Assembly: GCA_025617745.1 (NCBI GenBank)
Contig: CM046853.1
Span: forward strand, 58,117,233-58,181,232
Length of the DNA: 64,000 nucleotides
Source of the DNA: Heliocidaris erythrogramma
Lineage: Eukaryota; Echinodermata; Echinoidea; Camarodonta; Echinometridae
Reading direction: 5' to 3'
In this document: positions 1-11,552 of the stretch, piece by piece
How positions within the stretch are numbered: the first letter of the stretch is position 1
Layout: each line of letters begins with the position of its first letter
The notes under the pieces: generated by a model
The model's input: only the letters and a program-made list of their open reading frames with translations
What the model was told of the DNA's origin: nothing
Databases searched by the model: none
Position numbers and translations under genes: made by a program

Positions 1-685
1 TTTAGGCATTAAAAACAAAATATTGAAGGCTTTTGAATGTTCCTGACATATTATTATTAAGTAACCTTGTTTTGCTTTCCATCCTGCACTCTTAACTAAA
101 ATGTGAATTTAAGGGTAATGCGTCGTAATTCAGAAAAGATAGGGGAAAAAGAACATTTGGTATTGCTTTCAATATAAATTGCAAAATTGCAATAATAAAT
201 TGTAAAAAGCAACTCTATTTCAATTTCATTTAATCATCTTTGTAGAAATTGTCGGGGGTTATTTTAGTCGAAATATCCGCAGGCATCTTGAAGAATTGAT
301 GTCATTAAATATTTTCTTTTTGCTTACTCTGTATAAGCCCAACGACAAGTCGTATAATTTCTAAAATTTATAAAATGTAAAGTTATATTAAAAGAATTAT
401 AGACTTTCAATTGTTACATTATTTATGGCATCTTTGTTTGAAAATTATTTTTATTAAAGAACCCATATAAATCATTTTCTAGTGTCTGTACCCTGCATAA
501 TTCATATTTGAGCAGGATTATTCAATTTAATGAAACTACAGAAACATATTCACAATGGCAGGTTGAGATTATATTTGAGTTTCAATATTTTTTTTTTTAA
601 TTGTTTGTGCTAAACTATCGTATATTCAATGAAATCGTAAATTTGTATTGTAATTTTGCATGCTTTTTGTTGGTAAAACTATCAC
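1..685. other. AT-rich non-coding stretch upstream of the transporter gene
   Basis: No convincing coding sequence, RNA gene or repeat boundary was recognised. The stretch is AT-rich with short homopolymers. It lies upstream of the first coding exon and could hold regulatory sequence or an untranslated first exon, but nothing in it can be named. Confidence 0.4.
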
Positions 686-924
686 AATAGACCGCTTCTG
701 TAATGTATACAAATTTATGCGCACAAATTTATGCACATATATTCTCTGACCACCTAGTGACGAGCTATTCCATTAACCTGCTTTTTATAAATGAGCCTCA
801 ATGCTTGGAATCCAGTTTGCATACATTATTTGTTGCTATGCCCGGCAAGCTTTCAGGTTGTCAAGAACAACCTTTGTTTGAAAGGTATGTATAAAATTTG
901 CATACATTACCGAAGCGGTCTATT
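686..924. mobile_element. MITE with ~25-bp TIRs, copy 1 of an inverted pair
   Basis: The left end begins AATAGACCGCTTC and the right end is its reverse complement with about two mismatches over 25 bases. A TA dinucleotide sits just inside each visible end, so the true element may be flanked by a TA duplication, as in Tc1/mariner-like elements. There is no coding capacity. An internal block (CAAGCTTTCAGGTTGTC and onward) recurs in opposite orientation in the neighbour at 968-1195, so both belong to one family. Confidence 0.8.
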
Positions 925-967
925 CAGCCATCCGGCTGCAAAGATATGTTCTAATATACCTTGAATT

Positions 968-1195
968 CAATAGACCTATTCACAAATATATTCAAATTTT
1001 ATTCGTACTTTAAAAACAAAGGTTGTTCTTGACAACCTGAAAGCTTGTCAGAGGCTTATCAGACAGAGCAACAAGTAATGTGATTCCAAGTATTGTAGTT
1101 CATTCATTAATAACAGGTTAAGGGAAAACCTCGTTACTAAGTCCCCATGAAAGAAACATCCATAAATTTGAATAACTTTGTGAACAGGTCTATTG
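968..1195. mobile_element. MITE of the same family, opposite orientation
   Basis: The ends CAATAGACCTATTCACAAA and TTTGTGAACAGGTCTATTG are reverse complements, and similarity continues inward through TTCAAATTT. The internal GACAACCTGAAAGCTTG block is the reverse complement of the block in the element at 686-924. The two copies therefore form a head-to-head pair separated by 43 bases, about 210 bases upstream of the transporter start codon. Confidence 0.8.
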
Positions 1196-1339
1196 AAATG
1201 AATCAGTGATCCGTGGTCCGGCGATTTGCCAAGGCGATTCTGATAGGCTTAGTCGTGTCCTGTTGTGTTCTGTGTGCTGTTATTCAAATAATTCAATCGT
1301 GTCAATGGCTCTTAAATAATTTGTAATCTCTGCTGTTTG

Positions 1340-1412
1340 TATCTTTTTTTTACTTTTTTCTACAGAACAAACTACCGTTCTACTTTCGAAGCGTAAACGG
1401 TGACTGACTAAA
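1340..1412 (+). promoter_or_regulatory. Likely splice acceptor and 5' UTR of the transporter gene
   Basis: A pyrimidine-rich tract ends in TACAG at 1365, resembling a splice acceptor, 47 bases before the start codon. An in-frame TGA at 1401-1403 lies four codons upstream of ATG 1413, which supports that ATG as the start. A non-coding first exon upstream is inferred; no promoter was recognised. Confidence 0.5.
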
Positions 1413-1596
1413 ATGGGAAGTCATGATCGAGGTGGAGAAGGAGGACGGATGCGCCTGTGGTTTCGTGTTCGATGGGGTTGGGTGGTGACAGCAGCCGGAT
1501 TTGTCATCAATCTCGTAATCTACAACATGCTCTACTGCTATGGACTGCTCCTGGTTACCTTCCAGAAGGAGTTCAACGCCAGTAACGTGACGACAA
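1413..1596 (+). CDS. Transporter exon 1: N-terminus and TM1
   Basis: Encodes residues 1-61 plus the first base of Ser62. It has a basic, Arg/Gly-rich cytoplasmic start, then TM1 beginning with WGWVVTAAGF. The donor GTGGGT at 1597 is used because the split codon A|GT restores the family's TSWVGS junction with exon 2. Reading on past the donor gives sequence with no family resemblance and then a stop. Confidence 0.9.
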
Positions 1597-4500
1597 GTGG
1601 GTTCTTTAAAACACGTAAAAGCTCATTAACCTTTCGTCCAAGTTTAAAACCTGAATAAGTTGGTCCACTGATTGGTGAAATGTAAGTGCCGACCTCTTCA
1701 TCCCTTAAACACTTCCACCATGGCCATAATTCTTTAAGTAAATCATTCAACAAAAATCATGTTATTATTAAATCAGTTTTACATTTTCATTTCATGGCTT
1801 AAATAATTTTATTATTAAAGAATTGCAGTCATTGTACGGAATTGAATCCTACCATTCTATCATTATTGATGAAGTAAAGCAATCCGATCACTGCTCTTTT
1901 GTGTCCTATTCCTAAACTCTCAGGTTGGGTGGGCTCACTAGCCATCGGGATATCCTGCCTCTCTTCACCCATTGCCAACCCTCTCATTGAGAGATTCGGC
2001 AACCGAGTCGTCACTATAGCCGGTATCATCTTGTCTTTCAGCGCCCTCATCTTGACCTCCTTCATGCCCATCCTCGAGGTCATGTACTTGACGTTCAGCG
2101 TCTTCTACGGGTTTGGCGCGGGATTTCAACTCATGAGTAGTGTTAACCTAGCCCTTCAATACTTCCCTACCAACAACTCCACTCGATCTGTCTGCATCAT
2201 CATGGCTGGTGCCAACATTGGTAAGCCGGATGGGCATTATCGTGGATGTCGATGAAGAAAAAAGGGTTGTTACTTAAAACAGTTTTATGTTTGGATTTCG
2301 GGACGTCACGACGTCATAATATTTGGAACAATTTTTCTACAGTCATTGTATTATAAAATCTGCCTGCAATGAAGAAAAATGGGTCCTCAATTACAATAAA
2401 AAGATCAAACATGTGTTAAACAAGTCCATACAGTTCCGAACTTGCCAAAATATTGCCATCAGGAATTGTTGATATAAGGGCATCAAACCATTCCACACAC
2501 CGATGTTCATGTGGGCTTCTCCAGGTGATTAAAGTAAGCAATATTGAGTTCCTGGCTTTTAATATCTTCTATTTCATCTTTAGAAAGAAAATTCATTCGG
2601 ACACCGACAAGTGAGATTGAATATTTCAGGAGAGATATATTGAAGAAAATAAACGAAATTATGGAGCCTAAGCTATTTCTTAACCCTTAAACAGCCAAAT
2701 TCATAACCCTTAAACAGCCAAATTCATCCATTCCTATCTGATAGCACTGGAGCACTGTGGTATATTGGTGAATGCTCTTGGCTCTCATATGAGAGGTTTA
2801 GGGTTCGATCCTTGCTCGGTACTTATCCTTGGACAAGGTGTTTTACCCACATGTTCCTCTCGACCCAGCTGTAGTAAATGGGTACCTAAATTAAGCAATG
2901 CTGGGGTAAAGATAATAATACCAGGGCCTTCAGGAAAAGCGGTATAAATACTGATGAGGCTACCCTTGGGAAATAAGACCATATTACTATTGTGGCGGGA
3001 AATGGGGTTTGGGGGGTTTGTGTGAGATGGTGGGGTGTAGGTGTTGATTTGTAACATGAGGGGGGGGGGGGCACTCAGTATATAGTGTGCGGTGGGTATG
3101 TGCCGCCCAGAAGACCACCATTTTTAGCTCACCTGAGCCTAAGGCTCGAGTGAGCTATTGCGATGGAAATTTGTCCGTCGTCCGTCGTGCGTCGTGCGTC
3201 GTCCGTTAACTTTTTACATTTTCATCTTCTCCAAAACCCATGATCGGAATTCAACCAAACTTGGTAGGAATCATCCTTAGGGGTAGGGGACCCAAAGTTG
3301 CTAAAATGGTACATGTGGCCCCCAGGGGGGCCCAGGGGGAAGGCCCCCAATTGTAAAAGCTATGTAAATTTCAAATATCTTCTTCTCCAGAACCAGGCAT
3401 AGCTCAGACTTGGTATTGTGTATGGAGATACCTCTATAGATGAAGAATGAATGTTGTTCATGAAATTTCTCTGAGTGGCCCTATAGGGGCCCTGTGGGGG
3501 TAACATACTGGGGGGGGGGCGCTGCCAGGCAAAATGTACATTCTGATCTTCTTTTCCAAAACACATGATCGGAATTCAACCAAACTTGGTAGGAATCATC
3601 CTTAGGGGTAGGGGACCCAAAGTTGCTAAAATGGTACATGTGGCCCCCAGGGAGGCCCAGGGGGAAGGCCCCCAATTGTAAAAGCTATGTAAATTTCAAA
3701 CATCATCTTCTCCAGAACCAGGCACAGCTCAGACTTGGTATTGTGTATGGAGATACCTCTATAGATGAAGAATGAATGTTGTTCATGAAATTTCTCTGAG
3801 TGGCCCTATAGGGGCCCCGTGGGGGTAACATACTGGAGGGGGGGGGGGGGGCGCTGCCAGGCAAAATGTACATTCTGATCTTATAATCCAAAACACATGA
3901 TCGGAATTCAACCAAACTTGGTAGGAATCATCCTTAGGGGTATGGGGATCCAAAGTTGCTAAAATGGTACATGTGGCCCCCAGGGGGGCCCAGGGGGAGG
4001 GTCCCCAATTGTAAAAGCTATGTAAATTTCAAATATCTTCTCCAGAACCAGGCATAGCTCAGACTTGGTATTGTGTATGGAGATACCTCTATAGATGAAG
4101 AATGAATGTTGTTCATGAAATTTCTCTGAGTGGCCCTATAGGGGCCCTGTGGGGGTAACATACTGGGGGGGGGGGGGGGCGCTGCCAGGCAAAATGTACA
4201 TTCTGATCTTCTTCTCCAAAACACATGATCGGAATTCAACCAAACTTGGTAGGAATCATCCTTAGGGGTAGGGGATCCAAAGTTGCTAAAATGGTACATG
4301 TGGCCCCCAGGGGGGCCCAGGGGGAGGGTCCCCAATTGTAAAAGCTATGTAAATTTCAAATATCTTCTCCAGAACCAGGCATAGCTCAGACTTGGTATTG
4401 TGTATGGAGATACCTCTATAGATGAAGAATGAATGTTGTTCATGAAATTTCTCTGAGTGGCCCTATAGGGGCCCTGTGGGGGTAACATACTGGGGGGGGG

Positions 4501-7500
4501 GGGCGCTGCCAGGCAAAATGTACATTCTGATCTTCTTCTCCAAAACACATAATCGGAATTCAACCAAACTTGGTAGGAATCATCCTTAGGGGTAGGGGAC
4601 CCAAAGTTGCTAAAATGGTACATGTGGCCCCAGGGGGGCCCAGGGGGAAGGCCCCCAATTGTAAAAGCTATGTAAATTTCAAATATCTTCTTCTCCAGAA
4701 CCAGGCATAGATCAGACTTGGTATTGTGTATGGAGATACCTCTATAGATGAAGAATGAATGTTGTTCATGAAATTTCTCTGAGTGGCCCTATAGGGGCCC
4801 TGTGGGGGTAACATACTGGAGGGGGGGGGCGCTGCCAGGCAAAATGTACATTCTGATCTTCTTCTCCAAAACACATAATCGGAATTCAACCAAACTTGGT
4901 TGGAATCATCCTTAGGGGTAGGGGACCCAAAGTTGCTAAAATGGTACATGTGGCCCCAGGGGGGCCCAGGGGGAGGGCCCCCAAGTGTAAAAGCTATGTA
5001 AATTTCAAACATCTTCTTCTCCAGAACCAGGAATAGCTCAGACTTGGTATTGTGTATGGAGATACCTCTATAGACGAAAAATGAAAGTTGTTCATGAATT
5101 TTTTCTGGGTGGCCCTATAGGGGGTCTGTGGGGGTAACATACTGGAGGGGGGGGGGGGTGGGGCAAGTTGTCCGCCATCAATACACTTTTTACATTTGCA
5201 GCTTCTTCTCCAAAACCCATGATTGGAATTTAACCGAACTTGGTAGGAAGCTCAGACTGGGGGGGGGGGGGGGAGGGGGATTATGTTAATTTCTAACATC
5301 ATCTCATGTACATCCTCCTAGTTGTTTCAATTTCTAACATATCTCCTGGTGGTGCTAGAGAGAACATGCACCAGATGTGAATTGATCCACCTCAGGTGAG
5401 CGTCGTGCCCCCTGGGGCTCTTGTTACTAAATTAGCATACCATTTTTTTCTTGTTGAGAAAAAGAAGAGAAAACCGTTCCAAAGCACCGCTGTCTTTTTT
5501 TTTTCATTCCGTCGTTCCGGCCGTTCTGCTCCCCCCAGAGACAATGGGGTACCAAGATGGCTGCCATTTTGCATGGGTGGCTTTAGTTGTACAATAGCTA
5601 TCATTATGCAACATCTTATCCATTGTGTACAGGTAAATGGACATGTACCGCAATGACATCACATTTTTTTTCAAAATGGCAGCGCCCATTGGATAATATC
5701 TAGCAAGAAATCTGCAAACTTTAGAGAGACTGTTCTCCTTACTGAGTAATCAAATCAGAGTATTTTCAAGATATTTTGAACAGGCTGACAATTTTCCACA
5801 TTATTATCAGCTAATATATGTTGAGTTTCATTCTCCTTTAATCATACGACTTTATATTACTCTACATTGAAGCTAATGAGAGCCCGGTTTACGGTGCATA
5901 TACATTGAAGCTCTGAAGCTTCCTTTTTATTGTTCATAGTGCCTTTTATGTTAGATTCCTTAATCAGAAAGCTGCTATAAAAAAAACCTTGGAGAACTGG
6001 GGTACAGTATAAATCCACAGCCCGTGCGTAAATGAGCCAAAATGCTAGTTATGACGCAGATTTCCTGGATATTGAGTCTCTCGACACGAGATTTCCTGAG
6101 ATTTGGCGAGATATTTGCAAGGGGTTAGGATTCTTAGGAAGGTATCTCTCAATCGAAAGCAATGCAGTAGATGATCGGCAATTGCAATGGGGGTTCACTG
6201 TGACATTTTGCTTGTTATTTTGGTATATAACATGACTATTTCGTTGAGATTGTTATACTTTTTACCCTTTCTGTAAACAACGGGGCTGGAAGTAGCCCTG
6301 CAGGTGTAATTAAGCCTGATCATCGTCAACAGTCTCCCTTGTCTTTAAAGTAGCTATCCAAAGAAAATCACAAATATGGCAATTAATGTATCACTAGAAA
6401 CTGGGAAGTTTACAGATGGCAATCGTATAAGTTTTATGTCAACTGCGTATTCGATTATAAAAACAACATAAATAAAAGCTTTTCTCAGCATCTGGAATAT
6501 CCGAGGATTCGTCAGAAATATAGCGATGTTTTGATGTCGTCACATTGCAAAGCAATTATTTATCAAATTATAAAGAGTTTTGTATATTTAAACATGACCT
6601 TATTTCACACCATTCTAAAAGGGAAAGTGAAACTGATTCTGATAACTAAAACCGTTTGATTGTAAATACACAGGAGAAGGGTCAATGATCAATGAAATAA
6701 ACCCCACTTTCAAATTGAAAAGCCCTCCGAATAATAGCAGGATGGTATTCGTTCCCTCTTGAAACGCCGAACATGCCCCGGTGCAAGCAGCTGAAAATAC
6801 AATGGCTTATTTTGTTTACAAGTGACTGATTCCTTTATTTTTTTAACGCTGCATTTTTCATCAAAATAATACCATACACGAAGTTAAGAGTGAGGCAACA
6901 GACTAACAGTAAGACTGACGCTAGTCAAGTAAGAGAAATAAGTGAAGAGGAGATGACAAAACAGTCACTGAAAAATGTGCAAGATGTTAATGGACATCGT
7001 CTGCTTACACAGGACTGGTCCCTGGTGTGTCGTCACACATCTCAGCAGCGTTCGAGGAGCTCTTCAGCTGCTATATCGGGGGCTGTATTTTACCGTTTTA
7101 TAATTGATAATCATTACTTCAAATGTTTCCTAGCGTTGAATTTGGATAACCTTGTTTAATTTATGAAATCTATGCAATAATAAGTATTAAGCCAATATTT
7201 ATTTTGATGGAATTTTCTTGTAATGTGATCTTTAAGCCTCTTTGAGTATAATTATCTGTTTAAGCCAGTCTCTCTCTCTCTCTCTTATATTACGACATTG
7301 AATTAAACTGTGCTGGGAACAGGGCTGTGTGGTATTGAAGGGGTTACTGATAATATGCACAAGCTTCCATTGTCTAAGATTTAGTAATCAAATATAAGGA
7401 GGTTAAATTCTTTCGCTTTTGGGCTCGTGTCAACTAGGGACATGGGTATGCAGAGCTGAAGTCTGATCTGAGAGTAAAGGGTTGAACCAAAGAGAGTTGT

Positions 7501-8424
7501 AGCTGTCCTTCTGCTCTCGAAAGAGGGCTTCCTGCTTGAAGTGGCATTTTGTCACATTTGTTATTATTATACATGTGCTTTATAAAACAGGTATGTTGTG
7601 TACGGGACCTTTCCTCCTTTATCTGGTGAAGACCATCAACTGGCGGAACTCTCTCCGTGTGATGGGCGCGATCACGCTCGGTGTAGGGCTACCTCTGACG
7701 TACGTGTACGACCAGCCCAAAACGTGTCTACAAAGTCGTCATCCCATCCACTGGCAAGACAAGGACATAGCAAGCCAAGGTGTGGCACTACAAAAAGAAA
7801 AATTTCTTCCGCCAAACGATTTGGAAATCGAGCTGGAAATTCCTTCCTCCGACCAGGGTTCGGTGGAAGAAATTGGACCTCAGAAACACAGGGATGCAGA
7901 TCTCCATGGAGACAAATATAATTCTTTAGCGGATGGAGGAAACGGGGGAACGAATCAAAAGAAAAACTTATTTCGGCGAATCCTGGTGGCCTTAACCTTT
8001 CCAGATCTGTGGTTGTTTTGTATAGCGTGCTTTGGTTACGGCTCCTGTTCTTCTTTTGTCTATGTGCACTTAGTAAGTAGATCCGGTAGGGTCGTTCGCC
8101 AAAACATTTGAAATCGGGTTGGGGAGGGGATGATAGTGTACTGGACCAAATTACGAAAAGTTTCGCCTCCAGGCCTCATCAAAAATTAAGATCCATTAGA
8201 TTAGCCATGCTTTTCATGAAAGCTAGAGTTTTCTTTTGGTTGCTCTAAATTTAATAAAGTCAAATGTTCTCAACCTGAAAGGCAACTCTATCTGCATAAT
8301 GATCACAGGAGAAAATGAAATGAGAGAGTGTGAGAGAGAAAGCATTCTGGATAGTCAATGTTCTATTCCGTAGAATTACAATAAAGTCTTAGTGTGCTTT
8401 GGAAAACGGGAGTAAAGTTAAGAC

Positions 8425-8458
<34 letters not shown>

Positions 8459-11400
8459 GAGCAGGGGGGTCGATCCTAATTAAACTGACCAAGAGTTTGT
8501 AGCAAGGAAGGCATATATTCAGGGGCAATGGTATGGGTTCATTCATAGACAATGCAATTTTGTACATTTTTTTTCAACTGGTAGCCAAAGGAGGCTCCGG
8601 CTGCCTTTAGTGCAGGGAAGTCTTTAAGATAAAATAACCGCTCATAAACGTTTCCGTATGACCTGTAACAACAGGGTCTTTGCAGGCTTCTGTGGTCTTG
8701 CTAAAGAAAAAAAAAACATTAATCCTAGGAAGTGGTCACTGAAGTATATTTTGTGACCAATAATCACATGTTACACTTTTCTGCAGGAAGGGGTTCATTT
8801 ATGACAAGCAATTATAAATATCCCTTTATATGGAGGTTATTATTCGTAAAAATATAAAGGAGTCAATCCAGTCTTTATGTAATTTTTTTGAATTTGTAAA
8901 TGTATAATTGCACGAGAAGTAGTTAAAGTAGTAGTAGTAATAGTAGTAGTAGTAGCAGTAGTAGTGTTGTTGCTAGCAGTAGTAGTTGTTGTTGCTAGCA
9001 GTAGTAGTTGTTGTAGTAGAGGTAAATGCGTGTTTTACATAATTCAAGGAATGATGCAGACTCTTTAGATTTTTTTTTCTTCTTGCATTTTAAAATGTTA
9101 ATGAATGATAAAAATGTCTTGTTTGGCAGGTACCCTACGTCTTGTCCTTAGGTTTCACAAAGGAGAACGGCGCGCAGGCGATCATGGCTATCGGTATCTC
9201 TACGCTCATTGGAAAATTCCTTCTGTCGTTTGCTGGTGACCTTGTCCCTTTCCCGAAGATCTTCCTTTTCTTGGTAGCCACTGCAGTTGGGATCTCACTT
9301 TCTGTCTACCTCTTCTTCGTCTCTAGTATGCTCGAAATATTTGCCATAATCATTAGTAAGTAACCTATCAATGGATAGAAGTTCATTGAACTTTATACTT
9401 TAAATGGCTTCTGCCACTGTTTGTTTCAGTTGAAATGCTTAATTCTGTAAAGCGATTATATTTTCAGCTTGATAAATTCTAAATACCTTCTCATTATGTA
9501 GAAGAAGTGACACAAAAGTAAATTCAATCACGGTTGTTTCTTTCCCCCTTTTCTGTCTATTTCATCAATACACATATTAAAAGGGGAAGAAACAGACTGT
9601 CGGAATGAATTGATAATCATCAAATTAAATTATGAATTCAATCACAGACGCTTCCCTTTCATTTTCTTTAGCGATGGGGCTGATTGTTAGCAGTATTTGT
9701 GACACATTGCCTTACTCTGTGTGTAATCAAGTTTTCGGAATCGAGAAGGGTATGGAAACTTGGACCATAGTCACCTGTTTTCATGGTGTTGGTTACCTCG
9801 TGTCCTCGTTGTTTGGTAAGTGAACTGACAATAGATTCCCCGTATTGATCTAATTGCATATGAAAATGGCGTCATTAAGCATTTCATTCACCTACAGTGA
9901 AACATTCAGTTGATTGTATTGTGCTAATCATTTCCGCCCAAATAACTTGAATATCAAAATAGTAAGGGCAGGAGCGTATTGAACATTGATTAACCCGAGG
10001 GGGCGAAATCCTCTCCAGGAGGTGGGAGGTGAGGTCGTTCAAGAGAAGGATGTTTAGGCCGGTGGAACGTATCTTCTCCACGTCGCGTGCTCTAGACCTA
10101 ATAAAATTTGTATCAATAATTTTCTGTATCTTCAGGTGACGGGAGGACATCTACCCCCCCCCCCCCCCCCCAACTTAAACGTATATTTAGACACTTTGTC
10201 GGCACCTGGAACATTCTCTTGGCCAATGAAAACCAGTTATCCGGTTGATTTTGTTGGCACATTAGCTTCTGCAATGTCACTTTATTACAATGCCTATTTT
10301 CACTGCTTGCTAAGCTTGCATTATTTCAAAGTTATTATTTCCTTGTTATTTGCAGCAAGAGATGGGAAAACATGTTTTGCCTTTTACTCAACCTTCTTTT
10401 TCTGCCAATAAATCGTCAATGTAAAGCATTTGTATAAATCAAATTGTTTACACGCCATATAAAAGCAGCAACCGCAGAGGAAAGAGGCTTGGTAACCAGG
10501 TTACGAGTCACGTGACCAGCTGGGAGGATGGTAGCTCCACCAAGCAATTAGTACTTCCATTTGTGTGGGATTCTTGATTCCCCTACAAAATAAGTGGCAG
10601 TCCCCGGCCTATCTCGGCGACTGGCTTTTAGAGCTCTTGGCCCATCCTCTGCAGGGCCGTAGAAAAGCGTGTATCTCTAGCAGAAATTGAGATATGAGCT
10701 CCGTTTTAACTTTTGCTACAAAGCGGGGAAAGTGAAGAAAGCTTATTGAGCAGTGTACTATTTTTCAAAATAAATTTCAAAACAAAATTATGCGAGCAAT
10801 GCGTATAGCGGCCGTAGCGCGTCGCATCTATCAATCCTTCACTTTTTGTGACCTGATCCGAACTTTCTTATATCCTGTCTACAAACGGTTATACGATATT
10901 CCCATTACCATTTTCATCATGCTTTTACATTCTTCTCTTTTGAAACTCTGCTTAATAAGAAACCTCCTTTTAGAAGGAAAGGTGTCCATTAATTTTGAAA
11001 ACTCTACAATAACTTTGAAAATTTGTAATTAGAATAAATATTGGTACCATAAACGCACACCTAGAGGAGGCTATACTGTGCCTGCCTGACCCTTTCCTCA
11101 TATTATCCGAAATGTTTCATGGATAACGTTATTTGTCTTATGGTTTTAGTCACTTTTTCAATAGCACCTTAGTTAAATGTGATATATAATAGATAAAGTG
11201 TGTTACAGTTATTGTCTGTCTAATGTCATGGTCCGTCCTTGCAGGAAAGAGCGTTGACCAGACGGGGTCGTATAATGGCGCTATTTGGGCTACAATTATC
11301 ATCTACGCAGTCTCGGCTCTAATCTGTTTACTGGTACCGGTCTACCAAAAGCTGTTTGCAAGAGAGAGGTTCGTCATGATGGAATCTTACCAGGACAAGT

Positions 11401-11552
11401 GCTGTTTCAGGAAATGCCGTAGAACAGAGACGGAAGTGAAAAAAGAGACCAATGGAGATTCTGCAGAGGTTTGGGTAAAGGGTGTGTCTTGGAAACAAGT
11501 CGATGGACAGACGGAGAGGGCGCCCTTGCCAGGCGAAATGTCAAGTGTTTAA
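1413..11552 (+). CDS. Monocarboxylate-transporter-like MFS protein (SLC16 family), six coding exons
   Basis: Spliced coding exons are 1413-1596, 1924-2220, 7591-8072, 9130-9355, 9672-9815 and 11245-11552 (1641 nt, 546 residues plus stop). All introns are GT-AG and the frame is maintained throughout. The product has twelve predicted membrane segments in the 6+6 MFS layout: TM1 about residues 21-47, TM2-TM6 to about 200, a charged cytoplasmic loop of about 85 residues, TM7-TM12 from about 290 to 470, then a charged tail. Family signs are the WGW of TM1, the TTSWVGS junction before TM2, YF before TM5, and an IG..TLIGK....GD pattern in TM8. The second SLC16 signature between TM4 and TM5 is diverged, and TM8 has Lys350 where many family members carry Arg. 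SLC16 proteins move monocarboxylates or related small molecules across the plasma membrane, often with protons. The substrate here cannot be told, and an orphan SLC16-like carrier is possible. Confidence 0.93.
1924..2220 (+). CDS. Transporter exon 2: TM2-TM4 and start of TM5
   Basis: The acceptor follows CTCTCAG at 1923; the donor GTAAGC is at 2221. It covers about residues 62-160 and ends in phase 1 after MAGANI. The short basic stretch IERFGNR between TM2 and TM3 is the usual MFS loop between those helices. Confidence 0.92.
2745..2990 (+). repeat. tRNA-derived SINE
   Basis: The head resembles a tRNA gene with an A-box-like TGGTATATTGG and a B box GGGTTCGATCC. A body beginning CTTATCCTTGGACAAGG follows, a sequence style common in SINEs of marine animals. 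The SINE at 12258 shares the CTTAT...TTG.GCAA word after its head. Exact ends and a target-site duplication could not be fixed. Confidence 0.65.
3127..5401. mobile_element. Non-autonomous TIR element with internal tandem array
   Basis: The ends GCTCACCTGAG (3127-3137) and CTCAGGTGAGC (5391-5401) are perfect 11-base inverted repeats. The left end also folds as a hairpin (GCTCAC, GAGCC, GGCTC, GTGAGC in order to 3155). A short CGTCC/CGTCG minisatellite follows, then the ~325-bp array. No transposase is encoded. Minus-strand open frames across the array repeat the same peptide with each unit and are not genes. No clear target-site duplication was seen, so the superfamily is unassigned. Confidence 0.7.
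3241..5240 (+). repeat. Tandem array of about six ~325-bp units
   Basis: The landmark GATCGGAATTCAACCAAACT, with minor variants, begins near 3241, 3566, 3898, 4226, 4550, 4876 and 5220, giving spacings of 325, 332, 328, 324, 326 and 344. Units are nearly identical apart from one G-run per unit that ranges from about 9 to 14 and accounts for much of the length variation. The last unit is the most diverged. The array is the bulk of the TIR element around it. Confidence 0.93.
6347..7201 (+). repeat. Dispersed repeat, copy 1 (intronic)
   Basis: This segment matches 43191-44104 almost base for base in the same orientation, from AAAGTAG to AAGCCAATATTT. The other copy carries about 50 extra bases near its 43390-43445. 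No terminal inverted repeats or coding domain were recognised. A short open frame at 6890-7159 is not preserved in the other copy and is unlikely to be a gene. Confidence 0.9.
7591..8072 (+). CDS. Transporter exon 3: TM5-TM6, central loop, TM7
   Basis: The acceptor AAAACAG ends at 7590 and the donor GTAAGT is at 8073. The exon encodes the end of TM5, TM6, the long hydrophilic loop rich in Glu, Asp, Gln and Lys, and TM7 from about FPDLWLFCIACF. The intron before it (2221-7590) is by far the largest and has been expanded by repeats. Confidence 0.92.
8424..8458 (+). repeat. (TAG)n microsatellite in intron 3-4 of the transporter gene
   Basis: About eleven TAG units with one interruption. A second, more degenerate tract rich in the same triplet lies in the same intron at about 8927-9024, with GTTGTTGCTAGCAG interruptions repeated twice. 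Confidence 0.9.
8927..9024 (+). repeat. Degenerate TAG/TTG triplet repeat
   Basis: Triplet-rich tract with a secondary direct repeat containing GTTGTTGCTAGCAGTAGTAG. It lies about 100 bases upstream of exon 4. Confidence 0.85.
9130..9355 (+). CDS. Transporter exon 4: TM8-TM9 and start of TM10
   Basis: The acceptor TTGGCAG ends at 9129 and the donor GTAAGT is at 9356. It encodes the end of the TM7 region, TM8 with the SLC16-like IGISTLIGK stretch and a trailing Gly-Asp, TM9, and the first part of TM10. It enters in phase 0 and leaves in phase 1. Confidence 0.92.
9672..9815 (+). CDS. Transporter exon 5: end of TM10 and TM11
   Basis: The acceptor TTCTTTAG ends at 9671 and the donor GTAAGT is at 9816. 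This 144-base exon carries the rest of TM10, a short loop (NQVFGIEKGMETW) and TM11. Frame continuity with exons 4 and 6 supports both boundaries. Confidence 0.9.
11245..11552 (+). CDS. Transporter exon 6: TM12 and cytoplasmic tail
   Basis: The acceptor CCTTGCAG ends at 11244. The split codon completes GKSVDQTGSYNGAIW, a typical loop before TM12 in SLC16 carriers. TM12 is followed by a tail with a Cys/Arg/Lys-rich stretch and a Glu/Lys-rich end. The stop is TAA at 11550-11552. Confidence 0.92.

Larger units (their letters stand above)
2221..7590 (+). other. Large repeat-filled intron 3 of the transporter gene
   Basis: This 5.4-kb intron has canonical ends (GTAAGC and AAAACAG). It contains a SINE (about 2745-2990), a TIR element with internal tandem array (3127-5401) and the first copy of a dispersed repeat (6347-7201). 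The stretches 2221-2744, 5402-6346 and 7202-7590 show no recognisable gene. A 22-base unit containing CCTTAAACAGCCAAATTCAT is duplicated at 2684-2728. Confidence 0.85.

Noticed and set aside
2953-2985. CTGATGAGG followed by GGGAAATAAG inside the SINE, a possible hammerhead
   Set aside because: Stem II does not close, the base before GAAA is wrong and no stem I is present.
3360-5012. Series of similar minus-strand open frames rich in Pro and Ser
   Set aside because: They repeat with the ~325-bp tandem unit, their ends shift with G-run length, and they match no known protein. They are by-products of the array.
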